DNA from: Candidatus Margulisiibacteriota bacterium
GTDB taxonomy: Bacteria > Margulisbacteria > Termititenacia > Termititenacales > Termititenacaceae
Direction of reading: 5' to 3'
Assembly: GCA_031279305.1 (NCBI GenBank)
Contig: JAITIS010000119.1
Coordinates: forward strand, 1 to 15,598
DNA: 15,598 nucleotides
Part shown: positions 1 through 4,932 of the stretch, piece by piece
Layout of the letters: every line of letters starts with the position of its first letter
Numbering within the stretch: position 1 is the stretch's first letter
Notes under the pieces: model-generated
Seen by the model: only the letters and a program-made list of their open reading frames with translations
What the model was told of the DNA's origin: nothing
Databases searched by the model: none
Program-made: the position numbers and the translations under genes

Positions 1-334
1 TCTGGGCTTTATTCTCCGCCGCCACGAGCTGGGCCGCGGCCTGCTCGATAGTGGACAGTTCCTGCAAAGCGTCGTCCAGCACCAGAGCGCCGGCGCCTGT
101 GGCGATATCCACACCATTCAATGACTTAGCAATACTGCCAGCCGCAGTAGCATTACTACCTGCATACGTATATGTATTAGTACCAATACCAGTAAGAGTA
201 GTTCCATTAGTTCCAGTAGCAGCTGATTTTACTGCCCCCATAATAGCCGCTCTTTGTGCGCCAACAGCGCTTACAGCGGCATACCCCGCTTCAGCTATAT
301 CATTAAGTGGCGTTACATTAGGTGTATCTGTCAT
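1..334 (-). CDS. Partial orphan protein, T/G/N/A-rich N-terminal half (cut by window start)
   Basis: An open frame runs leftward from ATG at 334 to the window edge without a stop (111 complete codons). I do not recognise the family. There is no signal peptide or long hydrophobic stretch. Residues about 38-66 are a low-complexity run rich in Thr, Gly, Asn, Ala and Tyr (for example GTNGTTLTGIGTNTYTY), as in surface or filament proteins. Residues about 75-111 look helical and Ala/Gln/Leu-rich. The start is secured by an excellent ribosome binding site. By hand count, GC at third positions is 15 of 74 codons up to residue 74 and 29 of 37 codons after it, so the gene looks mosaic. It follows the 70-aa gene by 33 nt and is probably co-transcribed with it. 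A secreted structural protein, such as a filament or secretion-system subunit, is possible but only a guess. Confidence 0.72.
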   Translation of the reverse strand, partial: MTDTPNVTPLNDIAEAGYAAVSAVGAQRAAIMGAVKSAATGTNGTTLTGIGTNTYTYAGSNATAAGSIAKSLNGVDIATGAGALVLDDALQELSTIEQAAAQLVAAENKAQ

Positions 335-338
335 AAAA

Positions 339-350
339 ATCACCTCCCCT
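339..350 (-). promoter_or_regulatory. Near-ideal Shine-Dalgarno sequence for the 1..334 gene
   Basis: Read on the minus strand, AGGGGAGGTGAT lies 4 nt before the ATG at 334. Nine consecutive bases (GGAGGTGAT) match the complement of the 16S rRNA 3' tail. It is the strongest ribosome binding site in the window and implies high translation of the downstream gene. Confidence 0.8.
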
Positions 351-367
351 TTCTTAATTCTTTATCT

Positions 368-580
368 TTATACCAGCTTCTCATTGACAAGTTGCCCGGG
401 CCTATTTTGCACCTTAGACAACAGAGAAGGGTCGAACGAATAATTATTATTATCAGATGATACGTGAGCAATATCCCTATTTAAGACCCCACTTGCTTTT
501 TCAACAGCCAAGCCACCGAGGGTAAAGATAGCCTTATCGAGTTCTTCTTTTTTAATGCCAGAAATACCATTGATCCCCAT
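368..580 (-). CDS. 70-aa hypothetical protein
   Basis: A small soluble protein of unknown family. The ATG at 580 is preceded by a good Shine-Dalgarno (GAGGGAG, about 4 nt away), which supports it as a real gene. The N-terminus is Gly/Ile-rich (MGINGISGIKKEELDKAI), followed by a probable helix and an Asn/Asp/Ser-rich segment around residues 41-50. No signal peptide, transmembrane segment or cysteine is seen. It sits 33 nt upstream of the partial T/G/N-rich gene on the same strand, so the two probably form an operon and may work together, for example as a small structural subunit or chaperone with its partner. Codon usage is intermediate between the two halves of its neighbour. No function can be assigned. 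Confidence 0.68.
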   Translation of the reverse strand: MGINGISGIKKEELDKAIFTLGGLAVEKASGVLNRDIAHVSSDNNNYSFDPSLLSKVQNRPGQLVNEKLV

Positions 581-700
581 ATTTCTCCCTCGCTACCGTA
601 TTCACATCATTATCGATGTTTCTGGGGAATAACTTGCATAATAACGCATTTATTTTTTCTGTTGAGTAACCAATAATACAGATAAGAACTCCCCCTCGGT

Positions 701-727
701 ATTATACCCTGAAAATGGGGGATTATA
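701..727 (-). promoter_or_regulatory. Tandem -10-like elements (TATAAT twice, 21 bp apart)
   Basis: Read on the minus strand, GGGTATAAT occurs twice, with TATAAT at 727-722 and 706-701. They are embedded in a short direct repeat (plus-strand ATTATACCCT at 701-710 and 722-731, CCCTCGG at 693-699 and 728-734). Transcription from the second would give a leader of about 110-115 nt before the 70-aa gene. Neither has a convincing -35 box, so this could be only a repeat. Confidence 0.35.
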
Positions 728-729
728 CC

Positions 730-945
730 CTCGGCCTATCGCCTTCGGGTACTTCACTACGGCGCACACGATGCGTGCTTGTAGGTCTCGCTTAACGGCG
801 CCGCGCTTGTAAAGCTCGACGCGCGCGCAAGGAAATACGCGTTAACGTCGCTATGCTCGTTACTCTCACTTCACGGCGCTATTCGCTTGTGAAGCTCGAC
901 GCGGTCGCGCCTTTCTCGGCCTATCGCCTTCGGGCGCTTCACTAC
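730..945. repeat. Degenerate GC-rich repeat cluster
   Basis: The 20-mer CTCGGCCTATCGCCTTCGGG occurs at 730-749 and 915-934, in each case followed after two variable bases by CTTCACTAC (to 760 and 945). Between them are four diverged units of about 28-50 nt starting near 752, 791, 841 and 869, with the approximate pattern CTTCACGGCGC...GCTTGTGAAGCTCGACGC. Some units contain short dyads: CTTCAC/GTGAAG at 869-874/889-894 and TAACG/CGTTA around 843-862. The right copy contains CGCC-TTCG-GGCG at 925-936, a stable tetraloop hairpin, and covers the stop codon of the glycosyltransferase gene. There is no regular spacer spacing, so it is not a CRISPR array. This accounts for most of the 581-941 non-coding stretch; 600-690 is AT-rich with nothing else evident. 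Confidence 0.65.
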
Positions 946-2171
946 TGGGGCAGGGCAAGCCTTGTTTCCGCAATTTCAAGCAGTTTGTTCAGCGCCGGGT
1001 CATTGTCAAAATATTTCCCGGCTTTATTCAGCAGTTTGAGCGCCAATTTATATTCAAAATTTAAGAGGCTGGCATAGCCAAAATAAAAATAAAGTTCCCG
1101 CTCAAAACCGGGAATGTCTTCCCGGGGGCAAAACGGGATTTTGCTGTTATATTTTTCATAAACTATTTTCAATATTTTAGAAGCGTCGTCTATTTTGTTC
1201 TGCAAAAACAAAGTTTTGCCCAGATATAAATAAGGAAATAAATCCCATTTGTCCTGCAGTCTGGTCAGCCATTGATAGCAGTATTTCTCGGCCTGCGCAT
1301 AGTTGTTTTTTTTCAATAGAATTATAATGAAACTTTTGTAAATATAGGCCAGCGTCAAAAACACCACGCCTGTTTTGCCTTTGACATAGTTAGAGATCGT
1401 CTTATCCATATAAAACAGCACAGCAGGCGTGATTGCATCCTCATAATTCACCAGCGAACGGGCATAATTATACAGGGTGGGCACATCATCCGGTTTTTCT
1501 TGCAGCTGTTTCCGCATAATCCGCAGATTGCGCTCCGCCCTCTGGCTGGTGTAAACGCTGTAACCGTAATGCAAAATCTTTAGATCCGCATCGTAAAAAA
1601 CAAGATTTTTACCGGTCGGCGCCTCGTGTAAAAAGCCGCGGAATTTTAGACCGGCGTTATTGCGCAGAAGTCTGGTGTGCTGGTGAACTTCCCAGCCTTT
1701 GTGTTTTTTGTTTTTCCAGATTTCATTTTCCGCGGCCTGCCTGTCGCAGTTATAAATCCACACCGAGTAACCGTTGATGTTTTGGGCGCCCTGCGCCAGA
1801 AACCGTTTGATGGTTTTGGCCGAATCTCTGGCCAGCGCCTCGTCATCATCCATAACCAGTATCCAGTCTTGGGTGGCGAATTTCAGGGAATAATTGCGCG
1901 CTCGGGCAAAATCGTCGCGCCATTTGAAATGGTATACTTTGTCCGTGTATTTCCGGGCAACGGCGACGGTATTGTCGCGCGAGCCGGTGTCTACTATTAT
2001 AATCTCGTCCACGGCATTTTTTACGGAGTCCAGACAGAGCGCCAGATTATTCGCCGCGTCGCGGACGATCATGCATAGAGAGAGTGTTGGCAGTTTTAGT
2101 TTGTGTTTTGTTTTTGGCGCCGGATGATTTTTTTGTTTTCTTTTGCGCGATTTTTTAGCCTTGATAGGCAT
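942..2171 (-). CDS. GT2 glycosyltransferase with C-terminal TPR-like region
   Basis: A 409-aa protein that transfers a sugar from a nucleotide-sugar donor. The GT2 (GT-A fold) domain begins near residue 29 (LSLCMIVRDAANNLALCLDS). It shows the DTGSRDNT nucleotide-binding segment at 61-68 and a metal-binding DDD at 108-110. This arrangement is typical of the SunS-like branch often found fused to TPR repeats, and residues about 230-405 are helical with repeated Tyr/Leu/Ala patterns consistent with TPRs. It is probably cytoplasmic, as no membrane segment is seen. The first 27 residues are extraordinarily basic, with 12 Lys/Arg. The start is supported by AGGGGG ahead of the ATG. It is divergent from another glycosyltransferase gene across 71 nt. 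The acceptor (glycan or protein) is unknown. The stop codon lies inside the right-hand copy of a repeat. Confidence 0.88.
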   Translation of the reverse strand: MPIKAKKSRKRKQKNHPAPKTKHKLKLPTLSLCMIVRDAANNLALCLDSVKNAVDEIIIVDTGSRDNTVAVARKYTDKVYHFKWRDDFARARNYSLKFATQDWILVMDDDEALARDSAKTIKRFLAQGAQNINGYSVWIYNCDRQAAENEIWKNKKHKGWEVHQHTRLLRNNAGLKFRGFLHEAPTGKNLVFYDADLKILHYGYSVYTSQRAERNLRIMRKQLQEKPDDVPTLYNYARSLVNYEDAITPAVLFYMDKTISNYVKGKTGVVFLTLAYIYKSFIIILLKKNNYAQAEKYCYQWLTRLQDKWDLFPYLYLGKTLFLQNKIDDASKILKIVYEKYNSKIPFCPREDIPGFERELYFYFGYASLLNFEYKLALKLLNKAGKYFDNDPALNKLLEIAETRLALPQ

Positions 2172-2202
2172 TTTACCCCCTAAAGAATACTAGTTAAGCA
2201 TT

Positions 2203-2208
2203 ATTATA
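2203..2208 (-). promoter_or_regulatory. Probable -10 box for the GT2-TPR gene
   Basis: TATAAT on the minus strand, about 31 nt before the ATG at 2171. It would give a leader of about 25 nt that includes the AGGGGG Shine-Dalgarno. The -35 region is poor. Confidence 0.45.
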
Positions 2209-2226
2209 CATACTCGCAAAACTATT

Positions 2227-2235
2227 TGCTATACT
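2227..2235 (+). promoter_or_regulatory. Extended -10 promoter, probably leaderless, for the 2243 gene
   Basis: TGCTATACT is an extended -10 (TGN plus TATACT at 2230-2235) ending 7 nt before the ATG at 2243. Transcription would start at or next to the A of the start codon. No Shine-Dalgarno is present, which fits a leaderless mRNA. Confidence 0.5.
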
Positions 2236-2242
2236 ATCGGTT

Positions 2243-3079
2243 ATGAGAGAGAGCCGCTATCATATTTGTCTTGTCCAGCCAAAACAAGATCCCCGTTATA
2301 CTCTGGTATTCCGGGAAATCGCGCTGCTGCTCATTCATACATTTGCCGCGCTGGGCAGACCCTGCTCATTGAAAGTAAACCAAGTATTAAATGACAAAAT
2401 AAATATTATGCTCGGCTTCACGATTATAAACTTTCAGAATTTTCCCCAAAAACTAAAGTATATCCCCTATCAGCTGGAGCAATTAAGCAATGCCGAAGGC
2501 TGGTATAAGGAAATTCCCGGTTTTAAAGATTTTCTGCAAAAGGCGTATGAAATATGGGACTATTCCGAGGCAAATATAAATTTTCTGCGCGCTGAGAATA
2601 TCCCGGCCAAATATCTGCCTCTCGGCTATCACGAAAAACTGGAAGTTTTGAGTCCGGCTGACAAAGATATAGATGTGTTATTTTTCGGCAGTATCAATGA
2701 ACGCCGGCGGAAAATTTTGGAAAAATTAAGCGAACAAGGCCTCAAAGTTGAAACTCTATTCGGCGTGTACGGAGCCAAACGCGACGAATACTTGGCCAGA
2801 GCTAAAATTGCGCTGAATATTCATTATTATAGTATGAATATCCTGGAGAGCGCGCGCATCTCATATCTGCTCAACAACAAAGTTTTCGTGATCACGGAAC
2901 GCTCCGCCGATAATCCCTATCCAGCTGTAGGCCTGACCAGCGCGCCTTATGAACAGCTGGCCGGCGAGTGCCTCAAGCGTCTGGCTGACTGGAATAATTC
3001 CCAAAAAACTGCGGAATTAAATTATCAGCAGTTCAAGAAAAATTACCCGATGACTGAGCTTTTGGCCAAGATTATTTAA
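2243..3079 (+). CDS. CgeB/GT1-like glycosyltransferase
   Basis: A 278-aa protein resembling glycosyltransferases of the CgeB/Glyco_trans_1_2 type. The C-terminal half carries the characteristic DVLFFGSINERRRKILEKL segment (about residues 144-162), the start of the second Rossmann domain. It is followed by a segment with an ESAR helix (NILESARISYLLNNKVFVI), where these enzymes bind the nucleotide sugar. The N-terminal half is shorter than in full-size GT-B enzymes, and no signal peptide or membrane segment is seen. It is transcribed divergently from a GT2-TPR glycosyltransferase, suggesting both serve a common glycan or glycoconjugate pathway. Its 3' end overlaps that of the convergent nucleotidyltransferase gene by 8 bp. 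The start rests on the ATG directly after a -10 box. Donor and acceptor are not predictable. Confidence 0.78.
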   Translation: MRESRYHICLVQPKQDPRYTLVFREIALLLIHTFAALGRPCSLKVNQVLNDKINIMLGFTIINFQNFPQKLKYIPYQLEQLSNAEGWYKEIPGFKDFLQKAYEIWDYSEANINFLRAENIPAKYLPLGYHEKLEVLSPADKDIDVLFFGSINERRRKILEKLSEQGLKVETLFGVYGAKRDEYLARAKIALNIHYYSMNILESARISYLLNNKVFVITERSADNPYPAVGLTSAPYEQLAGECLKRLADWNNSQKTAELNYQQFKKNYPMTELLAKII

Positions 3080-3395
3080 CAGATTTATTTGACGCTCCGG
3101 AGCACAGCACCGTGTGCCGCCGCTTAATTTCCTCCTGAAAATTTTCCGGCAGCGCGTGAAAATCAAACAAATCAATCAGAAACGGCACATTGCTTTCCTG
3201 CAAAGCCGCGCGCAGCGCCGCAATGCTGCCGCCCGAACGGCCAAAATCCACCACGGCCAGATCCAGATCGCTGGCTTCGTGCGCCGTGCCGTCCACCCGG
3301 CTGCCGTAAGCCCAGACTTCGGCTTCGGGGCAAAGCCTGCCGATCACCGCGCGGATCGTCTCCAGGGATTTCCGGTCAATAAAAAGCTCAGGCAT
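3072..3395 (-). CDS. mntA: MntA-like minimal nucleotidyltransferase (antitoxin of a HEPN/MNT pair)
   Basis: A 107-aa minimal nucleotidyltransferase of the polymerase-beta superfamily. The signature GSX10DXD is exact: G31-S32, then D43-L-D45 (GSRVDGTAHEASDLD), with a third acidic residue at D75 (FLIDLFDF). In characterised HepT-MntA systems the MNT protein AMPylates a tyrosine near the HEPN active site and so neutralises the toxin; the same role is inferred here. I chose the ATG at 3395 rather than a TTG two codons upstream; it overlaps the end of the HEPN gene by 8 nt and no Shine-Dalgarno is visible, so translation is probably coupled. Its own 3' end overlaps the convergent glycosyltransferase gene by 8 bp. 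The older name for this pair is HI0073/HI0074 nucleotidyltransferase and substrate-binding protein. Confidence 0.88.
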   Translation of the reverse strand: MPELFIDRKSLETIRAVIGRLCPEAEVWAYGSRVDGTAHEASDLDLAVVDFGRSGGSIAALRAALQESNVPFLIDLFDFHALPENFQEEIKRRHTVLCSGASNKSVK

Positions 3396-3804
3396 TATCA
3401 ATGACTGTTTGTAAAACCCGCGCGTCCCGCAAAAAATCCTCTATCAAAGCCAGCGTCTCCTCGGCAAACTCCTCGCCGTAATCGTGCGCCGTGTCATTGC
3501 GGTTGTCGCGGTAACGGCACCAGCGCTCCACCGCCGCGGCATCCAGCAGGCCGCGCAGTCCGGCCTGCCGAAAAATATCCTTAAAAACCAGCGCGTCCGC
3601 TTGTTTTTTGGAGGCCAGATAGGGCGTGAGTTTTTTGCGCAGAAGTTTGCCGCTCTGCTCCAGGGTCAGCTCAAAACTTTTGACAAGCGAGTTGCGGTAC
3701 ATCTCATAATCGATGCTGTCTTTTGCGCTCTGGCCGAGCAGTTTGTAAGATTTTTCCAGAGTTTCGATGCATTTAACCAGAAAATCCGAATTCAAGCGGG
3801 GCAT
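3388..3804 (-). CDS. hepT: HepT-like HEPN-domain toxin (HI0074 family)
   Basis: A 138-aa, all-helical HEPN protein of the HI0074 nucleotidyltransferase-partner family. The catalytic motif RX4HXY is visible as R102-N-D-T-A-H107-D-Y109. Arg and His are the RNase residues of HEPN toxins, and the Tyr is the residue modified by the partner in known HepT-MntA systems. The order (HEPN first, overlapping MNT second) is that of characterised toxin-antitoxin pairs. All key residues are intact, so the module is probably functional, though RNase activity is inferred from the family. The start is ATG 3804, with no Shine-Dalgarno; a TATAAT ends exactly 6 nt upstream, so it is probably a leaderless message. 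This promoter separates it from the upstream membrane-protein gene 42 nt away. Confidence 0.88.
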   Translation of the reverse strand: MPRLNSDFLVKCIETLEKSYKLLGQSAKDSIDYEMYRNSLVKSFELTLEQSGKLLRKKLTPYLASKKQADALVFKDIFRQAGLRGLLDAAAVERWCRYRDNRNDTAHDYGEEFAEETLALIEDFLRDARVLQTVIDNA

Positions 3805-3810
3805 ACGGCG

Positions 3811-3819
3811 ATTATAACA
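3811..3819 (-). promoter_or_regulatory. Extended -10 promoter, leaderless, for hepT-mntA
   Basis: On the minus strand, TGTTATAAT (TGN plus a perfect TATAAT at 3816-3811) ends 6 nt before the hepT ATG. This is precisely the spacing that puts +1 on the A of the start codon. No strong -35 box is seen, which is usual for extended -10 promoters. Confidence 0.65.
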
Positions 3820-3846
3820 TTTAAGAAATATTTTAGATATTGCCGG

Positions 3847-4302
3847 TTAATTTAACGATTCTTCTTCCCGGACGCGCCAGACGCCGGATTCTTTGACGAG
3901 GATCAGCTGTTCTTCTCTATCCAAGGCGCCTTCCTCGGCCAGCTCCGGCCACATAATGCGCGCCTGCATAGCGGCGCGCTCCGGCTCGATCAGCTTCACG
4001 GTGCCCAGCTTGAAATGCAGCGGCGCCACAGGGAAAGCCTCGAAATGGCGGCGGTATTCCTCCGCGGAGACCCTGTCTTTATCCACCGCGGAAAGAAAAA
4101 CATACATCCGATCCGGCGCGCTGTCCTGCCACGCCTGCAAATAACCGCCGGCGGTCTGCCTAACCGCCAGATCTTCAGACAGCGCCGCCCGCCCGCCGCC
4201 CGGACGGCCAGAACGGGACAACGAGAAAAAAGCGCCCAGAAAACCGCCGGCCAAGCCCAGCGCTAGCAGGATGATCAGTATTTTTAATCTGCCGCTGTTC
4301 AT
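3847..4302 (-). CDS. Single-pass membrane protein with NTF2-like extracytoplasmic region
   Basis: A 151-aa protein with an uncleaved signal anchor at residues about 7-27 (LKILIILLALGLAGGFLGAFF), a short Gly/Arg/Ser-rich linker, then about 110 soluble residues. The soluble part (AGGYLQAWQDSAPDRMYVFL ... VKESGVWRVREE) has the helix-then-strand pattern and the terminal 'G-V-W-R-V' strand seen in NTF2-like/DUF4878-type domains. It probably faces outward. The specific function is unknown. The ATG overlaps the stop of the 30-aa gene upstream (ATGA, 4 nt), so the two are translationally coupled and likely act together. It is the last gene of the run that begins with the fumarase subunit gene. Confidence 0.7.
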   Translation of the reverse strand: MNSGRLKILIILLALGLAGGFLGAFFSLSRSGRPGGGRAALSEDLAVRQTAGGYLQAWQDSAPDRMYVFLSAVDKDRVSAEEYRRHFEAFPVAPLHFKLGTVKLIEPERAAMQARIMWPELAEEGALDREEQLILVKESGVWRVREEESLN

Positions 4303-4391
4303 TGCTTTTTGTTTTTGCGGTACTTAAGATACGGATCGATACAGTACCAAACGAGCAGCGCGGCGACGAGCAAAAAGACAATCACTCTCAT
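4299..4391 (-). CDS. 30-aa single-pass membrane microprotein
   Basis: A very short frame found by reading the 109-nt gap between the rlmB-like gene and the next membrane-protein gene. It encodes 30 residues: a hydrophobic segment (VIVFLLVAALLVWYCI, residues about 3-18) followed by a basic tail (KYRKNKKQ). That is the layout of a small single-pass inner-membrane protein with its C-terminus in the cytoplasm. Support comes from a GGAG Shine-Dalgarno about 5 nt before the ATG at 4391, and from a 4-nt ATGA overlap with the following membrane-protein gene. No family is recognised. It could be a small subunit or regulator of the protein encoded next to it, or act as a coupling leader peptide. Confidence 0.62.
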   Translation of the reverse strand: MRVIVFLLVAALLVWYCIDPYLKYRKNKKQ

Positions 4392-4410
4392 TTAGGCTCC
4401 GTCTCTTTAA

Positions 4411-4932
4411 TTATAGTTGTATTTTATCACGCTGGCGGACAACTTCATACAGCAAAAGCGCGGCGGCCACCGAGGCGTTGAGCGACGTGATGCGGCCTTT
4501 CAGCGGGATGCTTACTATATAATCGCACAGCTCTCTGGTCAGCCGGGCAAGGCCGCGGCCTTCACTGCCTGTGACCAGAGCGAGGCTGTCCGTATAGTCC
4601 GCCGCGCGGTAATCCCGGTCTCCGTCGGCTTCCAGACCGGCGACCCAGACGCCGGCTTTTCGCAGGCGTTTGATCACTTCGTTTATATTGGCTGTCTGCG
4701 CCACGGGCACCAGCTCGGCCGCGCCGGTGGAGGTGCGCAGCACGGTGTCATTGACCCGCACGGAGCGGCGTTTGGGGATGATGACCCCGTGCACGCCGGC
4801 GGCTTCCGCCGTGCGCAGTATCGCGCCAAAATTGCGCGGATCTTCCAAGTTATCCAGAATAAGCAGGAAAGGTTTTTGTTTTTTCCGCGCGGCGATTTCC
4901 AGCAGATCCTGCCACTCGCAGTAGCGGAACAT
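4411..4932 (-). CDS. rlmB: TrmH/RlmB-type SPOUT 2'-O-ribose methyltransferase lacking the N-terminal domain
   Basis: A 173-aa SPOUT methyltransferase. All three family motifs are present: motif 1 NLEDPRNFGAILRTAEAAG (residues about 28-46), motif 2 VTGSEGRGL and motif 3 IPLKGRITSLNASVAAAL. It best resembles RlmB/YacO, which methylates a 23S rRNA guanosine ribose using SAM. The usual length is about 240-250 aa, with a roughly 75-aa L30e-like RNA-binding N-terminal domain; here only about 20 residues precede the catalytic core, so that domain is missing. The ATG at 4932 overlaps the stop of the aminotransferase gene by one base (TAATG), giving translational coupling. The frame stays open upstream, but that part lies inside the aminotransferase gene, reads as Arg/Gly-rich low-information sequence and is not a domain. 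It is either a natural short variant or the product of a deletion that joined the two genes. Confidence 0.83.
   Translation of the reverse strand: MFRYCEWQDLLEIAARKKQKPFLLILDNLEDPRNFGAILRTAEAAGVHGVIIPKRRSVRVNDTVLRTSTGAAELVPVAQTANINEVIKRLRKAGVWVAGLEADGDRDYRAADYTDSLALVTGSEGRGLARLTRELCDYIVSIPLKGRITSLNASVAAALLLYEVVRQRDKIQL

Noticed and set aside
730..945. CRISPR array
   Set aside because: The units are diverged, unequal in length and without constant spacers; no cas genes are nearby.
853..1077. Open frame of 74 codons on the plus strand in the repeat region
   Set aside because: It is built from the repeat cluster and the antisense 3' end of the GT2-TPR gene, without a ribosome binding site.
3396..3401. 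TTG start for the nucleotidyltransferase two codons upstream
   Set aside because: ATG at 3395 gives the same protein core and the common short overlap with the HEPN gene; nothing favours the TTG.
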